From the NCBI GenBank assembly GCA_910591455.2, contig OU342821.1, positions 17,249,787 to 17,313,786 of the forward strand: DNA of 64,000 bases, given 5' to 3'. How positions within the stretch are numbered: the first letter of the stretch is position 1; each line of letters starts with the position of its first letter. A program made the translations under genes and the position numbers. Positions 14,501 to 27,800 of the stretch are shown here, in pieces. Source of the stretch: Pholis gunnellus (taxonomy: Eukaryota; Chordata; Actinopteri; Perciformes; Pholidae). The notes under the pieces are model-generated. The model was not told the DNA's origin. It worked only from the letters and a program-made list of their open reading frames with translations, and did not search any database.

Positions 14501-17500
14501 GGCATGCTCTGCACTGGGTGAGCAAGAGAGGGTGGGAGAACGAAAGGAGGAAAGGGAGCAGCAAGAGAGGGAGAGCATTGTAGCGCTTATTCTCCACCCC
14601 TTGTCTTAAAGCAGCAGCAGGAGGAGAGAGAAGGAGGAAGAGAACCACAAGTAAAGGAAGCGAAGAGGCGAAGCAGCGGTCTGCATCGGCAGCAGGGGGG
14701 GAAAAAAAAAAATGGAGCTTTGAAATCGCCTCTGCCCTCATCCATCCCTGCCTTTTTTCTTTTTTCTTTTTTTTTTTCTCCTCTCTTATTCCGGCTCAGC
14801 CTCGGTTTCTCTCTCCGCTTTGCCTTTGATTGTTCTGTGGAATTCTGACAATGCCTGGTGAGTGTTGCCCCTGCTTTTTCACATGTCACTCGCCGTCCTT
14901 TGTGTGTTTGGTTTTGCTCGGGTTCGGGCGGTGGGAGGTCGTGTATTTTTCTGTTCTTATTCTGCGGCCGCGAATAGAAATGTGGACGAGAGGATGCTTC
15001 ATTGAGACTGTTTACGCTCCTCTGCCTCTGTGTGCTGCCCAGCTGTGCCGTCCTCCTCCTCCTCCTTTGCTTCTCTCAATCAGTGACAATGCAAAGGAGA
15101 CTGCTCTCCTGAACGCACACACACACACACACACACACTCTACTACACCCTGCGTACATCCAGGTTACTCAGTCATTATTATATAATTGCTTTTAACTCC
15201 CAAAGGGCTTTCATTCAGAGCGGTGCATTTATTACACACACATAAATGTGTGTATATATGTGTATATATAACATCGGGTTTATACATACAACATCAGAGA
15301 GGATAACACAGAGATGGGGTTTTGATTCCGAGTGGTGACCAATAACCTACATGTAGCAACATCACACAAAGCTGGCCTGTGTGACGGAGGGCAGCCAGCT
15401 AACACAAATCAGATGACTGGGCCAAGCTTTGAGGTCAGCCGGACGGTTTTGGCCGGCGTTCTCAGTGGAAGTCGTATGTTGGAGGCAATTATCAGCGGTT
15501 CAAAGGAAAGAGAGAGCCGTGTGTCTCAAGGATAGAGAGTTTGGGAGAGCAACAGCTCATTTCATCGTCGATACATTGTAATGTCTCGGGGTGAGTGGAA
15601 GGGATAATCTTGCCGGTTAGTCATCATTTCGTCCAGGCCTCGGGGGAGTTTATATTTTAGATTCAAAGTGATCTTACGGGGCGATATTAAGTCAGTCGGT
15701 ACACATTGTCGCGTGAGCTCTCCCAGAGTTATTTTCATTTTTACGCATGGATTATTCCAATGTGTTTCCTGACGTTGATTAGATTATCCCACAAACATCC
15801 GTGGCCCAGTTAACGCACCATACCCAGTTTCACACTCGGGCGTAAATCTCGCTATACATGCTACTTACATGCATTAAATTAGTCAGCAACCGCACATCAA
15901 GTATAATTAAGTTATTCCAGTTAGTTGAGTTATTCCGTTTTAATGTGTGTCATTAAGAGGACGGATGAAACACCGAGGCATTCGGCAAACTGCTCGGCAG
16001 CACTCGTACCTCCCCTGCCACATAATGGAGGCAGAGTTTAGTTAAACAGTTTCTGCCGGGGAACGGCATTCCCACTAACATTTATTTTCCTCGGTGATGG
16101 CTTCCCGGGAGAAAGCCATCTTTGGTTTAGCAGACAGATAAATGACAGTCTGATGGCTTTGTGCAGCCTGTTCACTGCAGTATGCAGAACTGGTTCAGTG
16201 TGAGAGCTCAGCTGGTGGTCCTCCTGATTGTAGCGTGCTGTCGAGCCCTCAAGAACAAAACCGAGCTTGACTTCTACATATTACGCTCCAAGCATTGTGT
16301 GCCAGCCTGTATTTATATGCAGTAACAGTGCGATTCCTGTTTCCTCCCAGCCTGGGGGTCCTGTATATGTTTGCATGTACAAACAAATGTTTTTGCACAC
16401 ATTAGTACACGTGCACATGCTGTATGCAGATATGCATATGTTCCCGAGCGCGTGTTTTTAGTATGTTCCAATGATCCAAGGATGGCAGAGCGAGAAATAG
16501 AGCCGTTAGTCATTTTCGCAGCCTTAAACATGGATGAGATGGGGGAGATGGTTAGAGGGAATGTGTGATGGAGATATGACAAACATTGTGAGAAAGGGAA
16601 AAGCACATAAGATGACTGAAACGAAAAGGGCCGACAGTCTGCTCTTGTTAATTTTCCAATATTTAGTGTACTAGTTTATTCTGGGGGACTAAACCTCTGA
16701 TGCAGAATTTGTTCACTTTTCCAGGACTTTGCCCTTAAATCCTGCTCTTGGACTGTTCTTATCGCACTGGACTAAATTGAATTCATGAAATTCAACACTG
16801 ATGTAATAATATTCATGATATATCCGTGTTGCAGGGGAAGGGCCAGAATCAATGCAGAGCGTAGCTTTGTACAGTATATTTCTGCTACTTCCTCCCTTTC
16901 CTCTCCATTGTTCTGTCTCTGTGTAATTACTCTGTCGTAGATCATTTCCGTGAGGTCCATTGATTTACTGAGAGCTGGTGAAGTGGAGCAGAGCATTTGA
17001 TCAGACGCACGTATGGGGGAGGGAGGAGTGGGTCAGTGCCGCACCCACGGGCCACTCCACTGTGGGACAATAGGTCTGAACCGTTGGCGGTTCACACGGG
17101 GGCACGGAGAAACAGCCACAGTCCAACACTCAATCGGCAACACTCACTCACGACCACACAAATACAAACATCCAAGCAAGCAGCTGTTTGTTCAGGACCA
17201 TTGCTTGTTTGTTGTCTATAAATAGTTATCTATTTTCAAATGTATTGTTGCTGTCCTGAATACCAGGTATCTCCAAATTTGGTGATGTTTTCTTTATATA
17301 TATTAGCACGCTTTAAATGCTTGATTTGAATCCACCAATTACATTCACGTATACAGGAACCCGACGCTTATTCGAGATGATGGACATTTGACACACACAA
17401 ACGCACAATAACGTCTGCACTTCTGTTAGTCCAAGTGATCGATCTGAAAAGAAGTCGGAGCATGAAAGGAAGAGAGACGGACGGGGCCTTGCATTAAAAA

Positions 17501-17899
17501 AGCGTCTTGATATTCAAGGGCTTGCATTCAGTGAGTTTTAATTCTTTTAAAGTTGTGGCGCCCGTCGACCAATTGAAGGTCAGAATATCGACTTGAATCC
17601 AGCTCGCCGTGGTGAATGAAAGACGGTCGTAAGTAGGCTGCGTCAAAGACATTCAGCAACGTGGCTCTGGATCTCCTCAACTCTGCCTGGTAGCGGATGA
17701 AAGAGGAGCATATGCTCATGATAGGGCAGCGTTGCACGTTGTCAATAATTGAATCACTCACTCGCTCTTTCCTGCCCCGGAGGCCGTAGTGCAGAGTCAA
17801 TAGGAGCAACAAGAGAGGAGAGCTCTCAAGCATCAGTCCTAAAGGTCTCTTTCTGTCCTTCTGCTCTCATACAGTACTCTTTTATCTCTGTCTATATAG

Positions 17900-17940
<41 letters not shown>

Positions 17941-18802
17941 AACATGCAGAAGAGCTGATGCCACTGCGTGCCTGTCTCTCTACAGTAAGCTGCTTTACAA
18001 AAATGAAATGGAGGGCCGGCTATAGAGGGATGGAGTGATGGAGGGAAAGATCTCTAATGCTTCTATTTGCGTATCATTTCCTCTCACTTCACTTCCTGTG
18101 CCTACACTTCTAGACAGAGAGACGCTGTCTTTAGACGCTGTCTTTCGACGCTGTCTTTTAGATTCAGACAACCAGACATCTTAAAGGGATAGACAAAACT
18201 GGTATATGCCATCATATCGCCCATACACTTCATGGGAGGGTTCACCTTTCATATTTAACAGCAGAAGTATCTAATTAAACTATCACGTACAGCCCACATT
18301 CACTGCAGTAACAGAAACGGTCATTATTCTCGGTCTTGCCGTCCTCCTCGTTGCAGTAATATCCATACCCGCTCTACTTGAGTCACTCGAACGTTGATGC
18401 GAGTTCAATTTGCTCTTCTCTCCGTCCCGTCAGTCTCTTCATCTTCCTCTCTCTGTGCCTTCTGCTCTTGCCTGGGCCCTCTATCAACACCTACTTGTCC
18501 AACGTGTGTCACCCTCTCTCCATTTCGCCACCTACCACTCTGCAATGCAGACTTGTAGAAGCCTGCCCGGGAACGGCCCAAATCCACCCGATTATTTCCC
18601 TCCGCGTCACCTCCCACTCGTTGCCTCGGTGCAGGCAGGTGGTGCTCCACTAAACGGGTGAGCGGGAGGCAGGGGAATACGTTTTCATGAGGCGAGGCCT
18701 TTCAGGGACCGTCTGCAGAGAGAGAGAGCCCCGTCTCTCCCACCTTCTCTCTTGACCCACTCTGTCTGCTGCTGTACACTTGGCTCGTGATCTTGCGCAT
18801 AC

Positions 18803-18845
<43 letters not shown>

Positions 18846-21800
18846 CTTGGCACGCATCTGACATGGACTTTTCTCACAAATTCACATCGTTCTGCCAATA
18901 TACTTTATGTTTGAATGTGTGTGCATGCACGGAAACCGTATCTGCACAAACTAATGCTCATATGCTCATGCAAAATGTAAAAGTCGTGCTGCTACGTGAT
19001 TCGGTACAGAAGGCTATTGTTCATTATTCACAGGAAACAAAAACATTGAGATAGTTTTCTGCATTCCTCTCCTGCCACAGTGATTACAAATATACTCCCA
19101 TATAAAGAAAAGCCTTGCCTGCATCTACATTATATTTTTGGAGCAGTTGCACTCCAAACAAACCTATGAGGTATGATATTATCATGACCCAGACCAGAGG
19201 AATGAGGAAATCCCCCCTGAGTGTTTAGTCTCCAGGCCTTGGCTTTGTAGTTAACCTTTACCCAGCCATTCTCCAGAACAGCAAGGCACGCAGGTCTGTT
19301 TACTTGTGATAAGAGCAAGCAACTCTAATCCACTGCATCGGGGAGAACAAGTACATTAAACCTCCTCCAGTTTCACCTCCCCAAATGATACTAAAATTGT
19401 TTTGGAGCCGGAGAAAACCCTCCGTCTATAATGGGGTGCAAAGACCTCTCCAGTGTATAGCTCACAATGAAATCCATTGTCGAGGTAGACAGCTGCCACT
19501 GGCTCCTGTAGAGTTTCACTTGAGTCTTTACACACGGTGACGTCTATGCAATTTCTGGTGAATGATTGAGCTGAAATATTCTCCTGTCGTTCAGAAAGCA
19601 TTTTAATAGGAAGTACTGAAGCCGATCCGTGCCCAGCTGGACGTGTTTCCATGTAATTATTTCACAGATTTCTGTAGCCTTGGATTTTATTTTTTTTTCA
19701 TGCTCAAACATCAGTTTGCTCGGAAGCGTTTGTTGACAGCATGTCTTAGCTGTGACATCAGTCTTCACTCACTGTTTCGCCAGCTATGCGAAAACAAGCG
19801 TAGAATACATCTGGCAGTGCGCTCCCTCCTTAAACCATGGCCGGACACATTTTCTCCTCCTCTCTCTTGTGCCCTCCTCCCCTGGTTTTTCTTCGTTTTT
19901 TCTTTTCCCTTTTCTTGGAGTCCATCTCTCCGGCCAAGGACCCGGCATTTTCCCACAGAGTGCGGTGCTGAAGGCTGAGCCTTTGTTTCCTGCTACGGGG
20001 ACACATGGTGGGAGGAGGAGAAGGAGGCAGGCTGACTTCCTGGCTGCCAACTCGGGGTCTATGTCAGTGTGAGAAAAAGCAGGGGAGACAGATCTGATGA
20101 TGACAGAAGAGCTGCATATCCTAGAGACTGACTTCAGCTAAAAAAAAAATATAGAGAATTTGCTATATTTTTCAGACAGTTGCACCTAAATTACTTCATA
20201 TCAGCTGTTTCCTTCTTCCATTTTTTTGGTTTAATTCTTTGTTGTCGAACGGAGACAGTAGGAGTCAGCGCTGTCCTTTACAGTACATTAGATGTGTAGT
20301 GAGCATTTGTTTTTGCAATGTTTTCATCTGGAAATAATGTGATTATTGTTGTACAATTACCACAGCAAAACCATAAGCGTCATGTACAATCATGAAGATA
20401 AATGTAGCGTGGTGACAAAGTAGGTTAAAAAAAAAAGCCCTTCCAAAAAGCACCGTTAGTGCCATAAATACACATTTGAGCACTAATTTGCTATAGGATA
20501 TATTCTGTAGGATAATTTGTCGACTTTACATTGTAGTATTATTTGAATTTGATAAAGTTTTGATCTGTATTTTATTTTGAAGCTCCATGCCCAGCCCCTT
20601 GCTTCTTACCTTCATACGTCCATGTCATGAGCATAGTGTTTATGCATAACTTCCTCACTGTGTAATGTTCCTCTGACACTCTATGGGCAGGCTTGTCCTT
20701 AAAAAACGGCGCTGTCTTTTTAAATGGGATGTGGAGAGGGGTGTGTTAGTAGCAACAGACATCCTTTGGGAGCGGTGTGGTTTAGCTCAGAGGGCAGAGG
20801 CTCCAGCCACGTTCCCAGAGACTCAAAAATAGTCTGGAAAAAACACTGAGACCAGCCGCTGGTGAGGAATGCAACCCGAAGTGGAGCTGTGCGTTTTGGG
20901 GCTCCAGCTTGGAGAGGTGCTGCTGGACCATGTTTCACATATTCAGTCGATCGTAAGTTGTCTTTTTGTTTAAAATTCCTCATTCGATGGGTGTGCTTGA
21001 TGCCGTTGATGGTCACAGCTGCACGCTGTGGTTTTTGGAAACCTCTGTCTCTGCATCCACCCACGGTCCACTCAGGGCTGTTCATTGTTGGCTTCATTTT
21101 TCTTTGCCACACAAATGGCGTACGGTACTTTCTGTACGAATTAGGACTGTAAAGAAAGGTCTGGATAGCTGATTTTAAAAAAGAGAAAGGACAAAGTACA
21201 TGTGAATAGTTGGAGAGGAACAGCGCTGAGGGAAAAACAAGGACACGTTTAGACTTGAACATGAAAACTATTCAGTGCCAGAGGCCAATCTACGGCTTAG
21301 TGTGCAAATATGACCCCGGTATTGGCGGTACGCTTCGCAATTTATAGCCAATTATGTGCTAAAGATGTTTCACCTGTCTAAATCTGGTGGTAATAAAAAT
21401 GTAACGACTAAACATGTATTATATATTTAGAAGAGCAGTGTTTGCAGAGATCAGCTTTGATGTTGTTTTTCAATGTTTTGTGTGGGAAGAAGGTCTCTGC
21501 CCTCTTTCTCTGCGTGAACTTAAGTGTTTCCCTCTTTCTTTGTCCAATGCCACTGGGGCGTTTGAATATTCAGGGCCAGAAGTGAAAAGCACACTTCCTC
21601 ATCTCTTCTACTGCTTTGCCCGTGTTGTTATCAGTTCTCCCAGCACTTAACAGTTATGCAAGAGTTCAAGAGAAAAAAAAAAAAAAGCTTTCTTGCTTGT
21701 AACTAATTTATATTTTCTTCAGTTTGTGCTTAAAAAGTAGAATTACAATCCTTTTTATGTCTGGCCTATATACACATGATCACAGATGCACACACTCTCC

Positions 21801-24800
21801 GTGACCTTGGCGTGCCTTGAGTAATCTCACAGCTGAGTCATACCCGCTGTCTTGCCTCTAAACGTCTATTATTGTAGCTGCGAAGCTTTGTGATTAAGGC
21901 ATACCTATATTGCTGCAATTAAATGACAAATCAGTGATGGAATAAAAAATAGGAAATGTTAGACTCTGAGTGCAAAACATGTATTTGTGTGTGTATATGC
22001 GTGTGTGTGCGCGCTATGAGGGGATCATTAAATTGACATCTACAGTATAACAGCGTCACTGATTCAGGAAATCATGGTTTCTCTTCTCTAGGCAAGTCGT
22101 ATTCTCTTGTCGGAGGACAGTCGCTCAAACCAGTCTGACACCTCGCTGCCCACAGGGTTTAACATTAAGGCTCGCTGGCCCGAAGCCAGATGATAAGTCC
22201 GTTAATTGGGCAGACATCGGCTCAATTAGGCTGGCGTTTTCACTGTCCCCCTGTCGTATGATGATAACTTTATTATCTCTACCTCCGTCTTCTACCACTG
22301 CCCTGATCTCCTCTCTACTGTGGTATTTTAGTGCAGAATTAATGAGTGTGCTGAGCGGAAATGGTGGTCATAGGTAATTTGAATTACAAAGCGAAAAGTA
22401 TGAAAGATGTTTTTTTTTGGTCTTCGCTGTTTTCTTAGGTTTACAAATAATGAATTAGCCATGAGCCAAGGTTATTTGTTGGCAAAGGGGATCGAGCCGG
22501 CTGGTTTTTAAAAGCACCTTCTAATTATCACAAACAGGAAGCGGCCATCATCCAGCACACAGTTCTGCAAATCAGGTATCTGATTCATTCAGATCTGAGT
22601 CATTTCCTCACATCAGAGATGTACTGTAGTGCTGCTAGTCAGGTGTGACTCCAACAACATTTGTTCACAGTCAAGTATTCCTGTTTCCAAATCTTGTGCA
22701 GCTTTCATTTTGTTGCTGCGCAGTCTGAAGTGCAGTTTGTGGCACAACTTTTAATGATAAATAATACAGAATGTATCCAGTCATAAGCAAAAATCAATAG
22801 TGTAATATATGATATTGATTTTAGTTAATTTTGCTTTGCTTGGTTAGGAAATAATCAATTCCAAGCCCACGACTTTATATATATATTGCCTCATATTATA
22901 AAACATTTATAGTGCTGTTGCTTTGTACTTTGTCCAAACTCTGGCGCAGTCCGTCCATGTTCCTGTTAGTCTGGTGAAAATATACTACACATATATAGAC
23001 CGCTGACGGACTGGTCCAAATGAGGAAAAAAAGAACGTAAAAGAGAAATAATGGATCAGCAAAAGTCAACAAAAGTAGAATCCGATAAATGAATAATATA
23101 TTTTGTTCCGATGACACAAGTACCTCACAGTATATTACATTTCAGTGCAACCGATTATGAATCCGTCATGTGAGGCATTTCTGCACGACGGTTAAGGAAG
23201 GCAAAGGCATTTTAAAGACGACATTGTTGCCGCAGCACAGTCATATTTCACTCCTGTGTTTCAGCTCCGGCAGCGTCGTTATGTGTGGGTGAGTGTTGGT
23301 ACTGCTTGGGGGATACCACTTGCGCGTGTGAATGTGTGTGTGTGGGCGACTAGTCACTCTAGGCCAGGGACATGAAGTCATGAGACGGAGTATTCCACCC
23401 GGCCGCTTGACTGAAGAACAAATTGTGTGTATTCCAGTACAGTCATATTCAATCATGATGACTTTTTCCGCCCCCCCCCCCCCCCCCCCCCCTCCCCCTT
23501 TGTGTCCCACAAAGGGCATTGATTAACTCAATATACCGATAATACTGCATTGGTGAGGTCTCAGATGGCCGTTCGTCATTAGCATGACGGTTGACCTTTG
23601 CCGTCCGACCATAGTTGCTACTTAAGGAGTTACTCATTAGTGCGACCGTTGACCTCATTATACATTCTCTTTACACTGCAATGTTCTGGCTACCCCCCCC
23701 CCCCCCCCCCCCCCATGTGACAGTGAGTAGAGCTGTGGACAAACACCCACTCACCCACACACATTCCTCTCGGTGAAACAGAGTCCATTGTACTGGAGAA
23801 GCTACACAAAATCCTCTAATGACCCTTTTTATTTTACTTCTGGCTCTTTCAACTCATCTGGGATAAGGGGGGGGAAAAAGTGAATAAGAAGGATATACCA
23901 CATGTATCCAATCCAACGCAGCCATGAAATCACCACAAAATGTAAAAGTCCTCACAGATGATCATAGGTAATTGGCATGCTGTGTGCTGCAGCTGCTACT
24001 GTGATCTCCCCTGTCCAGTGGTTATATTCGCGGCCAGCTGTTCCGCTCTCTTTTCACACGGCACATGACTTCAGAGCCAACGCCGGTCCCGCTCCAGAGC
24101 GGCTCCTCTGCGCTCCGTGTTGGTCTCCTGCAGCGAGTGTCCTAGCAGATGTTACACTGAATTACCCTCCCAGCCTAGCGGGGGACTCTTCGCTGTAATC
24201 AAGCCGTGCATTGCGAGCGTGTGTCTGCATGTGCGCGTTGCAGCCTGGCTCAGTGGCTGCGTTGGCTCTCCCAACAGTTGTTCTCCAACCACCTGATCTC
24301 AGTTAGCAGCCAAACTTCCCCACAATCTAGTGTGTCTGCCAGTGCTCTGAGTCAGGCATCCCTTCAGACTCCTAAAACTAGACTCCTGGAGGAGCCGATC
24401 ATTTAGGAGATACTAAATGCTAATGCTAACGCCCTCCTTTCCTGTGTGTTTGTTTAGTGAAAAGGGTGTGTTTGCATGCGTCCCTATTCTTGCCTTTTAA
24501 AAGCTTCCCTCCTCCCTGTAAATGAAAGGCCCTCTTTGTCCTCCTATACTTTTGGCTAATGTGTGCTCCCGTCTATGGCACTAACTGGTTCTTGTTTCTC
24601 TTCACAAAGGTGGTCAACACCATAGCTTCAGCTTCTATTCCCTCTTGTTTGGTGCAGCGATGCCTGGGGCGGTGTCTCCCTCTTCGCTCTTCCCAGCATA
24701 ATCTCTCTTTTGTCTTGTGTGCATTAGACCGCTGGCACTGTAAAAGCCTAAAGAGCCGACGCTGTCGACCGGCACAGGTGCCGCAAAGCACTAATGCACT

Positions 24801-27800
24801 GCGTGTGGACCGACGTGGACTAGACTGCGCCCACTCATCTACGTTACCCATCTGTTTTTCGCTCTCATTGTTAGCGCTTTCGTGGCCGTGCGACGCAGCC
24901 AATCAGGACTCAAAGAGGTCGCGCTTGGATGAGCAGAGAGGGGATTTTTTTTTATTCAGAGTGTCTTAAGTGTGATGTGTGGCAATTTTCCCTTTTAGGG
25001 CTTGTTGGAATTTAAGTTAAAGGCTGTCACATTAGCGGCTGCGTCTCCGAGCTCACTTCACTCACTCGCAAACCTCAACGTCTGCCTTCATCCCCCCAGA
25101 GATCATTCTTTCTGTCTGACTTCGACAGTGAATGACGTTTTTTCTCTGCTGTTCTGTTGTGTGGATCTTCTGGCCTCCCTGATTGGTGTTATGGTCTGCA
25201 AAGGCCTGTAGCCACATGTCAGTGGTTCAGCTCTCACATTCGCCGTTCTGCACCGGCAGCATCTGACAGGATCCCTCCTCTTTCTGCCTCTCGCTGTGGG
25301 CCAGACGTTTGTTTGGTTGTCTATATTCTCCCGCTACCCATCACGCTACTGTTCACTCCAGTGCAGATGACAAACGTCAGACGGCAGGTTGATGCACAAA
25401 TACATCGATTTTCAAGGTGTTACCCAAAAACTCTAATGCCGTCGTATTGCCTGAATAAAATGCCGGAATAGAGACATGAATCGGCAGGAAAATCCACTCG
25501 CTGATTGTGGTTAAGATTTCAACTTCCACTCTGAGCTGACAGTGGCTCATTATTCCCATCAAGCACTGAGAAAGACTTACCACATCTGCTTGGATCAAAT
25601 GAGCGATCAGACCCGTGACAGAGTGTTCTGCAGTGTGACAGACACGCCGTTTGTTTCATCGCAGCCTGTGGTCCTTCCCTCTGACTCAGCGCCAAAGCTA
25701 TAATGGACACTGTATTTTGTGAGGCTTGACGCAAGAATACTGGCTTATTTGTCCGGTTTCCTGTCTCTGCAGTGCATGTGGTTCATAATCGAGGTTGGCC
25801 CAACTGCTGTGTGATGTGTGCACGCAGTACGTGTTTCGTTGTTAACTGTGATTTTTTTTTTTTTTCCTGCTTTGATGTCTGAGTTCAGGGGCCCAGGTGC
25901 TTGCAGAGCGGTCGGTGTTGCTGGCTGGCTCGAGCTTTTTTTGATTTGAAGCCCCATCTACAAACCAAGCCAGCTGTGAGGAGTTAATGAATTTTGAGAC
26001 TCTACAGGGATATGAATATGATGAAAACGTATCGAATGTATTGCAACCTCATCTTGAGCACACGATTGCAAAACCACTTGCCAAACCGCTGTGCCACAGG
26101 TCTTATCAAACCCCGTCGGGTTTCACATCTACAGGTTGCCAAGCGCTGTCAATTCTACTTCATGTGTCCGTACTCGTGTTATTTATTTGACATTTATATT
26201 TGTGGTAATACACGAGAGGCACAAACTGGGGCTAAATATTCACATCATTTACATACTCAAACCGTTCAGTGAGCGCTCGCATTAAAGCCACTTCCAAAAA
26301 GTTCCTCCTTCCCGCTGTCTGCACGAAACCTGTTCATTAAAAATCCATAATGTTTTTGAGAATCAATATACAGCATCACAAAACATGATATCGTGGCGCT
26401 CGTGTGTGTCAATATTTTCTCACACCCCCTGCTCGGTAGGAACGAGGCAAAATTGCGAGTGCAATTAGCTGCCTGCCCGTATGTCTTTGCCTGGCTCTGC
26501 TTGTTGATCTGCATGCCTACTTGCACACAGTGCTCATGTGTTTGTTTGGCAGAGAGCATTATTAACAAGTAATTGCCGTGCCAGCCTGCCAGCGGAAGGC
26601 GTATCGATTGGTTTAAATGCTGGTCTAGCAGCACCGCAGAATGCTGGGTAAACACTGTGCAAGGGCAGTTACCACAGAAAACACTATTAGCAAGGAGACT
26701 TAACATCAGGCTGCCTAATGCTGTAGCATTAACCGGAGTATTTGTTGTTGTAGGTTATGTCAGAAGCTTAAGATTTGGCCATTAAGGTTATTTTGCATGT
26801 TGGTTGTTCTACTAACATGAGTGGAAGCAAAAACGTAAAGAGGTTATTATGTTTCTGTGAAGATTAGCACCACTTCACGTGCACTGCAACTGTTGCAGCA
26901 CATGTTATTGTAGTGAAATGATGCATAAGCTGGCAGGAACCCAGTAGGTGTGGACTTTTCAGAGCGCCGTTGTTTGGACTTGCAGTACATTAATCCGGCC
27001 TATCTTGAGCTATCAGTACAAATATAGTCCCTCGTGGTTTAGCCGGCTCGCCATCAAGTCAGTGTGTTAGGAGTCTAAGTGCTCTGACGCCTACATGGGC
27101 CCGAGGTTTCAGATCCCAGACAGGCTATCAGATCAACTCTCTTTACAGGATGCAGGGACGGAGCGCGCTGGGTGCAGCCCGGACTCGCTCAGAATCCATT
27201 ACTCCGCTCTACTCCTATACTCTATTACTCCAAACTGAGTTTCCATTGAACCCTAGCAGGGCACAGGGCATGATAGGATTTGGAATGATGCAGGGACATA
27301 CATTCCTAAATACTGAACGTATACCTTCATCACCAGCCAGAGAAGGCGTTCCAGTGATTAAAAAAATCTAAATGTAACTTGGCAACACTAACTCATGCAA
27401 GGTCATTGGTCATGCCTTCTCGTTTAGGACTAAAAGTTCTGCATAAAAACGTTTGGGTAAATGCCAGAAAAATCCTACTATTTCTGCTGAAATATTTCTA
27501 CACTCGACTCGACTCCCCCCCCCCCCCCCCCCCCCCCCAATCACTGAAGCACCTGATTTAAAACATCACAGAGTACACGTGGATCAGAGGAGACGAGTTC
27601 ACTCATTAAATAAAATACACAAATGCCATTTAAGCATGATGTGCAGAGCCACTGGTGCTCTATTCATTATGTAATCCTGTCAAGTCACATACAGCGATTC
27701 ACAACCCTTAAAACAGGTTTCAACATTTTTTGCATTTTATACAGTTGTGCCTCCAAACACAAGGTATTCTAGATGCAGTATGAGCAGTGTTCTTTGCAAC

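Noticed and set aside
13892..14889. Overlapping ORFs on both strands around the putative alternative first exon
   Set aside because: They arise from low-complexity purine/pyrimidine and CA/CAG stretches; none continues through the donor in frame to exon 2.
20783..20800. tRNA gene suggested by TAGCTCAGAGGGCAGAG
   Set aside because: The D-arm-like A box is good, but no B box (GGTTCGANNCC) or cloverleaf follows.
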